A stretch of 49,419 bases of DNA, from positions 1 to 49,419 of the forward strand of contig JALGVI010000021.1 of assembly GCA_029838215.1 (NCBI GenBank), read 5' to 3'. Under the pieces are notes generated by a model that did no database searches, had not been told where the DNA came from, and saw only the letters and a program-made list of their open reading frames with translations. Origin of the DNA: Candidatus Helarchaeota archaeon. Lineage in GTDB: Archaea > Asgardarchaeota > Lokiarchaeia > Helarchaeales > RDOG01. Each line of letters starts with the position of its first letter. Positions within the stretch are counted from its first letter, which is position 1. This document shows, one piece after another, positions 27,315 to 36,187 of the stretch. Position numbers and translations under genes: made by a program.

Positions 27315-27398
27315 TTGTAAAAAACGCATCAGTTTTTAATAAATCTTAATAGTTATTCTTTTTAAAATTTTTAATGTATAAACTTTTAGTGATTTTTC

Positions 27399-28367
27399 AT
27401 GGTTCCTGATGTTCCTCCCGATGATGATGAAGGGCTCGACATAGACGAAGAAGATCTTGAAGAGGAATTGGGCGATCTACTCGAAAATGATGGTTCATTC
27501 GATTCTGGAACTGAATCTGAGAAAGAAGTGGGCATCCCTGATTCCAAGCCTGCAATAGTTGGAACTGTATCTTCTTCATCTTCAGAACCATCAAGAGATG
27601 TGGAAGTGGCAACTCCTGATTCTCCAACTCAAGCAACATCTTCGGAAAACATCTCTGAATCTCCGTCGAGTTCTTCGGAACCAAGCGAATTCATTCCCTC
27701 TGCATCAAGCCTTATCCAAGAGTCGGTGGATGAAACACAAACGCCGGAATATTGGGAATCTTTACCTGCTCACGTGGAAGTAGCTTTATTCGAAGCTGGT
27801 CGGTCAATGACAGAACCCGAACTTGTTGAACTTCTTTCGAACAAGTATAGGAATCTCGACAAGAATCGAGTTAGGTGGGCACTTAGAAAAATAATGCGAG
27901 CATTAGAAGAACAGAAAAGTGCCCTAGAACTGATCAATCCAACGAAAGACAAGTGGAGTTATCAAATCCGACGTGATTTTCCTGAAGATTATATTGAAAG
28001 GCTTCGAACATTCATACCTAAAGATTATTATGTTGATAAACAAACATCTATCGTCCTTACTGAAGTGGCATATCGTCAGCCCGTTCGTTCCTCGGAGATC
28101 GTGAAAATCTTGGGACCTGACGTATATCCCATTCTGCATGCGCTTGAAGAAAAAGGGTTGATTTATGGCGAGAAAGAGAAGCAATATAACATACTTAGGA
28201 CCACGGAGAAGTTTGCTGAGTTATTTGCTTTTGATCCCGAATTGAGAAACTTGAAGATACAGCTTGTATGGCGCTTGAAGAAAATGATTAAATCAGAGTC
28301 CCAAAAAGATAGAGAGGCCCTGGAACAATTAAAACGTGATCGCGAAAAATTTGAGAAATCTTCCTGA
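27399..28367 (+). CDS. Second ScpB-like kite protein with acidic N-terminal tail
   Basis: A 322-residue protein. The first about 115 residues are rich in Asp, Glu, Ser and Pro and probably disordered. From there on it repeats the ScpB layout: 'HVEVALFEAGRSMTEPELVEL', a helix pair, 'TSIVLTEVAYRQPVRSSEIV' (matching the ScpB 'AYRQP' signature), 'ILHALEEKGLIYGEKEKQY' and 'LRTTEKFAELFAFD'. It therefore encodes tandem winged helices and is a paralogue of the ScpB at 24185-25105, not a copy: identity by eye is low. It ends 12 bases before smc and its stop overlaps the smc ribosome-binding site, so the two are co-expressed. It most likely binds the kleisin together with or instead of the other ScpB (inference). 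Confidence 0.82.
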   Translation: MVPDVPPDDDEGLDIDEEDLEEELGDLLENDGSFDSGTESEKEVGIPDSKPAIVGTVSSSSSEPSRDVEVATPDSPTQATSSENISESPSSSSEPSEFIPSASSLIQESVDETQTPEYWESLPAHVEVALFEAGRSMTEPELVELLSNKYRNLDKNRVRWALRKIMRALEEQKSALELINPTKDKWSYQIRRDFPEDYIERLRTFIPKDYYVDKQTSIVLTEVAYRQPVRSSEIVKILGPDVYPILHALEEKGLIYGEKEKQYNILRTTEKFAELFAFDPELRNLKIQLVWRLKKMIKSESQKDREALEQLKRDREKFEKSS

Positions 28368-28379
28368 GGAGATGTTTAT

Positions 28380-31300
28380 ATGGTTTATATTAAATCAATT
28401 TCGATGACGGGATTCAAATCCTATGGTAAAGGCACGGTTGAACTCGTCTTTAATCCCGGTTTTACGGGGATTATCGGACCAAACGGTTCGGGCAAGAGTA
28501 ATGTAGTGGATGCCGTTTCATTTACTCTCGGTGAATTATCATCAAAGTCCATGCGTGCCAAGGATTTATCTGATCTCATTTATTCGGGAACGGGAGGCGA
28601 TGGACCTGCGGACAAGGCAATTGTCAACATCGTTTTTGACAACACGGATCATAGAATTCCACTGCCTGCGGACGAAATTGAAGTACAACGTGAAGTAAAA
28701 CGTAAAGGCGGAGGAAGCGTATACCGCCTCAATGGAAAGAGAAGCACGCGCGGAGAGATAATGGATAAACTGCGAATTGCCAACATCGATGTTCGGGAAG
28801 GATTTAACTTGGTCTTGCAAGGGCGAATTGCCGAACTGACAAACATGACAACCGAAGACAGGCGTGAAATGATCGAGGATCTCGCGGGCACGAAGGATTT
28901 CGATGAGAAACGGATAAAAGCCATTGCAGAATTGGAAAAAGCCGAAATCAAGATGGGTGAATTTCAAGTATTAATTGCGGAATCTGAAGCCGTTGTAAAG
29001 AAACTTGGAAAAGAAAAGAAAGGCGTGGAAGAATGGGAGAAAATCGTTGAAAAAATCTTCAATAATAAAACCAAACTCTATTCTTATCGGCATAAAAAAT
29101 ACGTGAACGACCTAAAAGACTTTCAAGATAAAAGCAAGGCGCATCTGGAACAAATAAAGGAAATTGAAAATGAAGAAATTAAAGCCAAACAAAAGGAGCT
29201 AAACGAGTTACAACAAAGTATACAAGGAGTCATGAGTGAGATCAAATCAAAAGAGAGCGAACTTGGGAAATTACAGGCTGAAATTACAGAGCACGTTTCG
29301 ACAATAACGGGTACAAAAAGAGACATCGCGCATCGTCGCCGGAGAAATGCTGAAATGGAAAAAGAAATTCATAACATCACTCGCAAGATTGAAGAAGTCA
29401 AGGACCTTCAAAAACGAACAAAAGGAGAAATAGATTCAATCGAGGTAAAAATTGAAGAAATAACTGGAAAAAAGACCGAAAAAGTAAAAGAACAAGAACA
29501 ATTAAATGCATTAATTAAAAAATCCGAATCACAGTATCGAAGTCTTCAGCAACGAGCCAACGAGCTCCAAGAACAAATTAATAACCATAAAAAGAAATTA
29601 AATACCATTGGATTGCAGCAATCCATGAAGCAGTCCAACATTGAAATCAAGTCCGGGCAATATCAAGCAAAAAAAAGTGAATTAGAAGCCCGGAAACGTG
29701 CATTTTCTACAATTGAAGATGAAATCACGTCAATTAAAAATGAAATTGATCAATCACGTGAATTACTCGCGGTGGCAGAACAGAGGGTTAAAGATTCCGA
29801 ATTGAAAAAAGACGATTACGAACGCAGGCTTGATGAAATCACTGCAAGGCGCTCCGAATTGCAGCGACTGGTGTCGGGAACAGAAGCCCGAATTGAGACA
29901 TTAGAATCTTTCATGGATGAATCTTCAAACCCTGTTGTCGAAAAAATATCCGAGTTAAAAAAATCTAGGGAAATAAAGGGTATTTTGGGCAGGTTCGGAG
30001 ACCTCATCTCATTCGATGTAATGAAGCCCGAAGAAAAATCTGCAGTAGTTCCGTTTCTCAATACCATTGTCGTGGATTCCACGCTTACTGCTCAGGAATG
30101 CATTCAGTATCTTCGAGATAATCAAATTGGTTATGGAACGTTCATTCCACTCGAGGAATTATCTGAATTGGCATTTGAAAAGGAACCTTCGTATGAATTC
30201 CTTCAGAGCCTTGATAAAAAACTTCAAAAACCGCTTTCAATCATTTTCCAAAATGTCCAAACGGCTGAAAGCCTCAGGTCTGCCATTAACCAATTCATTC
30301 AGAATATTGAAAATGACATTCTGGGCGTGGAATTCTATACACCTGAAGGAGATAAGATTTCAGGTCAAGGCATCATTTCGGGTGGTGCCAGTTCTGAAAG
30401 CAATGAAATGTTGATAGCCGACCTGAAACAGAAGCTTCAAGAGCAACAGGCTCAACTTGAAACCATCAATCAAGAATTTGAAGTTAATAAATTAAAGCAC
30501 CGACGGCTCATCGAGTTGGTCACTGAGGTTAACAAAAAAACGGAAAACGTGAGACAAAACATACGAAATAAAGAAGAACGCCTTGCAGATTTAGAGAAAA
30601 GAAAGAAAGATGATGCTTTTTTCATTGAAAAAACAGAGCGCGAAGTTTCAAGCCTCGAAGCTGAATTAGACGCAACAAAGACCGTAGTTGCAAACCTCCA
30701 ATCTGAAGGTGATGAAGTTGCCACGAAATTGCATACTGTCGAAGAAGAACATCTCGAGATTGTTGCAGAAATGGAGAAAATAAATTACAATAAATTACTA
30801 GATGATGTCCGTAAGGTCGAAAAGGTGCTTTCTGGGCTTGAGATTCTGCTTTCCAAGCATGAAGCAACGAAAAATGAAAAAGAACATCAAATTAACATCA
30901 TCCTTGCAGATCAAATTAAAGATAACGAGACAAAAGTCAAGAATCTAAGAAAAGCAATCGAATCATTCACGGAAGAAATTGGAAAGCTCACCGATGAGCA
31001 ATCCAAGTTTGAAAAGTTGGTTGAAGAAAAACGTGCCAAGGAAGAGAAAATTAAAGAAGAAATAAGTGCATTGAAAGAAAGCATTGCATCAAAAAATTCC
31101 GAAATTGAAGCAAAACGTCGCGAAATCTCTACGTTGCATCGAAAAATTGATCGAATCAGGCAGGAAATAAATGAAATCAAGGTCAAACAAGAAGGAATCA
31201 GGACTAAACTCACGGAAACCCAACAACGAATAGAAGAGGAAGATATAGACATCATTGATGTCGAAGAAAAAATTGACGAACGAAAACTCGAAAATATCAT

Positions 31301-31949
31301 TAAAGATTTGACCGAAAAGAAGCGTTCACTTGAACCAATTAATGCTCTTGCTATAAAGCAATATTATGAAGCAGAAAATCGTTTAAAAGAATTGACCGAG
31401 AAAAAAGAAGCTCTCGATGAAGAACGCAAGATAATTGTAGACTTCATCAACAAGATCGAATACGAAAAAACAAACGTTTTTCTCGAGATTTTCAATAAAA
31501 TCAACAAGGAATTCAACCGAATGTTCAACATGATTGCTGGCGGCAAGGCATGGTTGGAATTGGAAAATAAGGAAAAACCCTTTGAAGGCGGCGTGACCAT
31601 AAACGCTCAACCACACGGCAAAAAGGTAAAGTCCATACAGTCAATGTCCGGAGGCGAGAAATCCCTGACCGCACTTGCCCTCATCTTTGCAATGCAAAAA
31701 GTGGACCCGAGTCCATTCTACCTCTTCGATGAAATTGATGCCGCATTGGATGTCATGAACGTGCGAAACGTCGCAAAAGTCATCGAAAAAATGAGCAAGG
31801 AATGCCAATGCATCATGATCACGCACCGCGATATTGCAATGCGTTATGCAAATCAATTATACGGCGTTACAAATCGAAAGGGAATATCTAAAGTCATTTC
31901 GGTGGAACTTTCCGATGAGGGAAGCTTGAAGGCATTTTCATCCGAATGA
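28380..31949 (+). CDS. smc: SMC, chromosome-organising ATPase
   Basis: An 1189-residue full-length SMC. Walker A GPNGSGKS is at residues 33-40, the Q-loop region reads 'LVLQGRIAEL', the first coiled-coil arm runs to about 515, the hinge ('ILGRFGDLISFD' to 'GQGIISGGASS') spans about 530-675, the second arm follows, and the C-terminal head carries the signature SMSGGEKSL (S1090) and Walker B YLFDEIDAALD (D1117, E1118). Residues and length are those of a functional SMC. GGAG at 28368-28371, eight bases upstream, supports the ATG. It works with ScpA and ScpB as a DNA-loop-extruding condensin-like ring. Encoded directly after the second ScpB. Confidence 0.98.
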   Translation: MVYIKSISMTGFKSYGKGTVELVFNPGFTGIIGPNGSGKSNVVDAVSFTLGELSSKSMRAKDLSDLIYSGTGGDGPADKAIVNIVFDNTDHRIPLPADEIEVQREVKRKGGGSVYRLNGKRSTRGEIMDKLRIANIDVREGFNLVLQGRIAELTNMTTEDRREMIEDLAGTKDFDEKRIKAIAELEKAEIKMGEFQVLIAESEAVVKKLGKEKKGVEEWEKIVEKIFNNKTKLYSYRHKKYVNDLKDFQDKSKAHLEQIKEIENEEIKAKQKELNELQQSIQGVMSEIKSKESELGKLQAEITEHVSTITGTKRDIAHRRRRNAEMEKEIHNITRKIEEVKDLQKRTKGEIDSIEVKIEEITGKKTEKVKEQEQLNALIKKSESQYRSLQQRANELQEQINNHKKKLNTIGLQQSMKQSNIEIKSGQYQAKKSELEARKRAFSTIEDEITSIKNEIDQSRELLAVAEQRVKDSELKKDDYERRLDEITARRSELQRLVSGTEARIETLESFMDESSNPVVEKISELKKSREIKGILGRFGDLISFDVMKPEEKSAVVPFLNTIVVDSTLTAQECIQYLRDNQIGYGTFIPLEELSELAFEKEPSYEFLQSLDKKLQKPLSIIFQNVQTAESLRSAINQFIQNIENDILGVEFYTPEGDKISGQGIISGGASSESNEMLIADLKQKLQEQQAQLETINQEFEVNKLKHRRLIELVTEVNKKTENVRQNIRNKEERLADLEKRKKDDAFFIEKTEREVSSLEAELDATKTVVANLQSEGDEVATKLHTVEEEHLEIVAEMEKINYNKLLDDVRKVEKVLSGLEILLSKHEATKNEKEHQINIILADQIKDNETKVKNLRKAIESFTEEIGKLTDEQSKFEKLVEEKRAKEEKIKEEISALKESIASKNSEIEAKRREISTLHRKIDRIRQEINEIKVKQEGIRTKLTETQQRIEEEDIDIIDVEEKIDERKLENIIKDLTEKKRSLEPINALAIKQYYEAENRLKELTEKKEALDEERKIIVDFINKIEYEKTNVFLEIFNKINKEFNRMFNMIAGGKAWLELENKEKPFEGGVTINAQPHGKKVKSIQSMSGGEKSLTALALIFAMQKVDPSPFYLFDEIDAALDVMNVRNVAKVIEKMSKECQCIMITHRDIAMRYANQLYGVTNRKGISKVISVELSDEGSLKAFSSE

Positions 31950-31982
31950 TTTTTTTCATCAACGTTATTTTTTATTTGAAAT

Positions 31983-33011
31983 TTAATTAATGAGTGTTCC
32001 AAATCGCTTGTATGCCTTGGTAACGGCCGCCATGTTTTCTGGTGGAAAATGAAGTGCATTTATATCCGCATAAGTCGTTCCGACAAGTCCACCATTAAAT
32101 TTCCCCAGTTTTTTAATCATTTGGAGAACTTCTGCTTCAACTTCATCTGGAGTTTTATAAGGAATGACTCTTTGGATGTCTGCCACGCACATGTAGGCGA
32201 TTTTTCCACCAAACTCCGCCAAACGGTTCAATCCAGTCATTCTCGGCGAATCTAATTGAAGACAATCAATTCCTGATTCAATGAAGGATGGAATGAGCGA
32301 ATATATATTTCCGCAGCTATGCAAGATGAAGAGCATGTCGTTTTCATGAAGACGCTCGGCAACACGGCTGTAAAGCGGCATGAAAACTTTTTTAAAATCT
32401 CGAGGAGAAATGAACGTTCCTGTTGATGTTCCCCAATCGTCTGTCGTTATGATACCATCACAGCCAATTTTTGCCCATTGATCCACGATCCAACAATACC
32501 AGTCGCCGAGCATATCACCCAGTTCGAGTAATTTTTCAGGATATCTTTTGATATCAATTAAGATTTCATGGAAACCACGTAAAAAATGCATTCTTTCGAA
32601 ATAAAAATTGTCTAGAAAACCTAATCTAAATTTATGCTTTCCAAATAAACGGAAGAGAAATTTTCCCAACCAAAAGCGACCTGTTGTCTTCTTGGTGGGC
32701 GTCTTCAAATCTTTTAGATCATCCCACGTTTTTAAAACACGCGGTGCAACGACCTGACCAACCGTTTCATTGCCGGGATTATACCAAAAACTCCCAAATT
32801 CATCTTCATACCAAATTTCATTTTTTTGAATCCAATTGAATATGTAACTCACAATGGAGCGTTTACGACCTCTCTTTGGCTTCCATCGCCAATATGGATC
32901 AATCACGCCTGCAACGATATCAGAATCATATGGTTGAGTGGGTTGGAAGTACGGAACTCGGTCCGGCTTTTTACACTTGATGGCCCGTATTACTAATTCT
33001 CGTGAGTCCAT
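31983..33011 (-). CDS. URO-D/MtaA-like methyltransferase family protein
   Basis: A 342-residue member of the uroporphyrinogen decarboxylase superfamily. Family marks are 'AIKCKKPDRVPYF' near the N-terminus, 'CDGIITTDDWGTSTGTFISP', the metal-type motif HSCGN ('LFILHSCGNIYSLIP'), 'GIDCLQLDSPRM' and 'GLVGTTYADINALHF'. The HxC motif is characteristic of the cobalamin-dependent methyltransferase branch (MtaA, MtbA, CmuA) rather than of haem synthesis. No corrinoid protein gene is next to it, so substrate and partner are unknown. ATG 33011 is preferred to GTG 33020 because GGTGA lies five bases before it. A TATA-like AATATTTAAAT is at 33071-33081. Confidence 0.87.
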   Translation of the reverse strand: MDSRELVIRAIKCKKPDRVPYFQPTQPYDSDIVAGVIDPYWRWKPKRGRKRSIVSYIFNWIQKNEIWYEDEFGSFWYNPGNETVGQVVAPRVLKTWDDLKDLKTPTKKTTGRFWLGKFLFRLFGKHKFRLGFLDNFYFERMHFLRGFHEILIDIKRYPEKLLELGDMLGDWYCWIVDQWAKIGCDGIITTDDWGTSTGTFISPRDFKKVFMPLYSRVAERLHENDMLFILHSCGNIYSLIPSFIESGIDCLQLDSPRMTGLNRLAEFGGKIAYMCVADIQRVIPYKTPDEVEAEVLQMIKKLGKFNGGLVGTTYADINALHFPPENMAAVTKAYKRFGTLIN

Positions 33012-33172
33012 TAGATTCACCGACTTATTGAACTGGATAAATCATCCTGTGCAAAAAAATCTGTTTCTCTAATATTTAAATCTGTCATTGGCTTGAAAAA
33101 TATTTTACTGGTTTGCAGGATAATCGTGAATCGAATAGTCAAGAAAAAGTGAAGATAAAAATGAAATATCAT

Positions 33173-34348
33173 TCACTTGAAATGTGTTCTAATTCTGTCT
33201 GCTGCCTCTTTCACCTTTTCAAGTGGGGCAACCATTGCAAACCTGATGAAGCCTTCGCCAGGGTTTACACCATCTATTTCTTTTGAAATCCATGCTCCCG
33301 GCGTGGTCACGATGGCCAAGTTTTTCGATAATAGTTTTTTTGCAAAGTCCAAAGAACTTTCGCCGGGTCTTCCTTTCTGCCATAGATAGAATGTTGCCTT
33401 TGGAGGCTGAACAATCAAGCCGACGTCGCTCAGTGCAGCGCATAACACATCGAACTTTTTCTTATACTTGATTCTCATTTCTTGCACGTGAGTTTCATCT
33501 TGAAGGGCGGCGATTGCGGCGTCTTGAACGATCCACGGGGTTCCTGAATCGATGTTTGTCTTGACCTTTTTGAAAATTGAAATTATTTCCTCATCGCCGG
33601 TTATCCATCCCACGCGGTATGCCGTCATGTTGCTTCTTTTTGAAAGCGAATATACTGAAACCACGCCTTCTCTCGAGAATTCCAAGATACTTCGAGGTGG
33701 ATTTTCATAGTAAATGTCTGCATAGACCTCGTCTGAAGCAATTATGATGTTGTTATCGTGTCCGAAATCAATAACTCGCTTGAAGAAATCATCCGTTGCA
33801 ACAGCACCTGTTGGATTTGAAGGATAATTTATCCATAAAATCTTGGCTTTTTTGATGATCTCTTTATCTATTGCTTCTAAATCAATCAAAAAATCATTTT
33901 CTTCAAGAAGCGGCAGGTAGACAGGACGACCACCTGCAAATATGGCTCCCCGTGACGCAGGCGGATAACCCGGATTTGGACACAGGACTATATCTCCAGG
34001 ATTTACAAATCCCTGTGCAAAATTGAACACGCATTCTTTTCCACCCAATGAAGAACAGATCTCTTTCTCGGGATCAAGGGATATTTTAAATCGTTTTTGA
34101 ACCCATTCAGCGATGGCAGTTCGATATTCTTTAGAACCCACGTAATCAGGGTATCCCGAAGTTTTTCGCTCATCAACCGATCGTTTGACTGCGTCTCGAA
34201 TGAAATCAGGAGTTGGGTCTTGCGGATCACCCACTCCAAAGTCAATGGGTTCAATCCCTTCGGCACGAAGCTTCGCAACCATTTTATCAACTTCGGCGAA
34301 AGCATAGGAACCAATTGATTGGACTTTTTGACTCGGTTCGACCTTCAA
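33173..34348 (-). CDS. Class I/II PLP aminotransferase, LL-diaminopimelate-aminotransferase-like
   Basis: A 391-residue fold-type I aminotransferase. The N-terminus 'IEPIDFGVGDPQDPTP', 'CPNPGYPPA', N178 in YPSNPTG, D206 in 'ASDEVYADIYY', the PLP lysine K237 in 'YSLSKRSNMTAYRVGW' and R245 are all present. This combination is common to the aspartate aminotransferase/DapL/DapC group; exact substrate cannot be fixed from sequence alone. The start is TTG with an upstream GGTG-rich stretch. A 203-base gap precedes it, with a TATA-like CTTTAAACG near 34388-34396. It may supply lysine or a related amino acid. Confidence 0.9.
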   Translation of the reverse strand: MKVEPSQKVQSIGSYAFAEVDKMVAKLRAEGIEPIDFGVGDPQDPTPDFIRDAVKRSVDERKTSGYPDYVGSKEYRTAIAEWVQKRFKISLDPEKEICSSLGGKECVFNFAQGFVNPGDIVLCPNPGYPPASRGAIFAGGRPVYLPLLEENDFLIDLEAIDKEIIKKAKILWINYPSNPTGAVATDDFFKRVIDFGHDNNIIIASDEVYADIYYENPPRSILEFSREGVVSVYSLSKRSNMTAYRVGWITGDEEIISIFKKVKTNIDSGTPWIVQDAAIAALQDETHVQEMRIKYKKKFDVLCAALSDVGLIVQPPKATFYLWQKGRPGESSLDFAKKLLSKNLAIVTTPGAWISKEIDGVNPGEGFIRFAMVAPLEKVKEAADRIRTHFK

Positions 34349-34551
34349 AGATCATCCACCAACATATCGTGCTTGAAATTTTCATCGTTTAAAGATTTGT
34401 GAACTGATGGTTCTCACCAGCTCTTAAAAAAGTTCTGTGAGATTTTTGGCATGAAAATCGTTTTAAACGCTTTTTTCTATCCAAGAATTATTACCTGACT
34501 GAATAAAAAAAGAAATATTTGAAACATTAGTTAAAAAATGGTCAAGAGCTT

Positions 34552-35301
34552 TTACTTCATGTATTGATGCTGGTCGCGAGTGAGTTTTTCGGGAACATCT
34601 TCTCCAGAATTGACTATTTCTAATCGATAATTCACGCCCACGCGTCTTCCGCCGTCTACATAACCAACCCTTGCAATGCTCCTTGCTTGTCGCTCTGCTG
34701 TTCGACGTTCTACAAGATTCGGTTCGAGTTCACAATTCAAGATCCATCGAGCATTTGGTTGATCTAGCTCCAAATAACATCCAACGGCAGGTTTCGACAT
34801 GACTCGTATGAAATTCTTGTTGGAATAATGAAGAATCAATTGGGTCGTTGATCCAGCTCCCCTTGATGGCGGTCCTTTCAAGGATGTTTTTTGCTGTTCG
34901 CCATAGATCCTTTTCGTGCTTTCTAACTCACGTTCATATCGTTCAATGAGAGATGAATTCTTAAATTCCAATTCCTTGATCCTGTCTTCTAATTCCTTGA
35001 TTTTTTCGTCTTTTGAAGCTATCAAGTTTTTCTTGTCGGTTAGATCCGCCTCAACCTGTTTCAAGCGTTCTGCCTTTTGTTTGGCTTCCTCATGAATCCT
35101 TTCCATCTGTTTTATGGATTTCTCTAGGCGGACGATTCGATCTTCCTTCTCTTTTATTGTTTCCTGCATTCGCTGGAATTTCTTTTCCACCTTTTCTTGA
35201 TCAAGGAGCTTTGCCTGCAATTCGTCAATCTTCTTTTGATACATGTCCTTGATTCGTTCGATTTCTTCTTCCAGCGATTTCGTTAAATCTTCCATGCTCA
35301 T
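34552..35301 (-). CDS. Coiled-coil protein with unknown C-terminal domain
   Basis: A 249-residue protein. Residues 1-140 form a continuous, highly charged coiled coil with obvious heptads. After a Gly/Pro-rich break ('GPPSRGAGS') the last 100 residues look like a small beta-rich domain: 'TQLILHYSNKNFIRVMSK', 'GCYLELDQPNARWILNCEL' and 'GRRVGVNYRLEIV'. I do not recognise it. No membrane span. The frame reaches back to 35388, but ATG 35301 (or 35295) is chosen because the coiled coil begins there and AAGG/GGAG elements are just upstream. Divergent from the 7-TM gene. Confidence 0.72.
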   Translation of the reverse strand: MSMEDLTKSLEEEIERIKDMYQKKIDELQAKLLDQEKVEKKFQRMQETIKEKEDRIVRLEKSIKQMERIHEEAKQKAERLKQVEADLTDKKNLIASKDEKIKELEDRIKELEFKNSSLIERYERELESTKRIYGEQQKTSLKGPPSRGAGSTTQLILHYSNKNFIRVMSKPAVGCYLELDQPNARWILNCELEPNLVERRTAERQARSIARVGYVDGGRRVGVNYRLEIVNSGEDVPEKLTRDQHQYMK

Positions 35302-35476
35302 CCTTATAATCAATCTCCTTTCAATTTCATGTTCTTTTGAAGAAACACGAGTATTAGCATGATTAATATTGATCGATAAACAAAGCAAGTCTGTTTATGA
35401 TCAATGATATATCATTTTAATAAAAGTCGCCACCATTTTAATTTAGCTATAATCTGGAATCAAGTGGTTTGTTATC

Positions 35477-36187
35477 ATGGATATCATCCTTTTCGGGACG
35501 TATGTTTTTGCTATTATCTCGTTATCGGTGATCATTTCGATAATCGTGCTGGCTTGGCGGGATTATTTCCCAAGGCGTTGGATCATTTTTATTTCTGCCA
35601 CCTTTATCTTGATGATCGTTGGTTTATGTTTTCTTTTGGGTTCCGAATTAGTAGCTCCTTACAATTCTTTTTTTTATTTGAATCCTTTTCTGTATCTCAT
35701 ATATCTTAGTTTTTTGGGCGGTTCTTTGTTTTCGGTATATCTTTTAGCCCACGAAATTTATTTCGATTTCAGCCAGATAGTCAGGATCATTGGCATCATT
35801 GCGTTTTCTTTGATGGTCCTCCTTCTTATCATTAGCGGCATCCTTTTATTAATTCCATTTAATACCACATATCCCTGGACCGCTTACGTGTCTATCGAGA
35901 TCGTTTATGGGTTGGGAATTTCAAGTTATGCACTAATTGCTGCAGGGAGTTTTAGAGATGCAAGTTCAAAGCGACTGGAGAAAAAATATCGTCGCGGACT
36001 CATTCTCATTGGAATTTTTGCAACAGGGATTGCGAGCGCACTTATCTGGGTTTCAATGGGTGCTTTTTATGCGAATTATTCAATGCCGCTACATCCATAT
36101 ATTACAGAATTTTGGTTGCTTTGGCTCGTATTCGTAGATATATTATACATGTTTTTCGTTCGAGCGGCAGCCAATGTCATTGCTTGA
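35477..36187 (+). CDS. Seven-helix membrane protein, unknown
   Basis: A 236-residue very hydrophobic protein. I see seven probable membrane spans, at about residues 2-26, 34-57, 66-90, 103-125, 133-155, 170-194 and 211-230. There is no recognisable motif, no retinal-type lysine that I can place, and no signal peptide other than the first span. Its 3' end overlaps the convergent radical SAM gene by 11 bases. Function unknown. Confidence 0.75.
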   Translation: MDIILFGTYVFAIISLSVIISIIVLAWRDYFPRRWIIFISATFILMIVGLCFLLGSELVAPYNSFFYLNPFLYLIYLSFLGGSLFSVYLLAHEIYFDFSQIVRIIGIIAFSLMVLLLIISGILLLIPFNTTYPWTAYVSIEIVYGLGISSYALIAAGSFRDASSKRLEKKYRRGLILIGIFATGIASALIWVSMGAFYANYSMPLHPYITEFWLLWLVFVDILYMFFVRAAANVIA

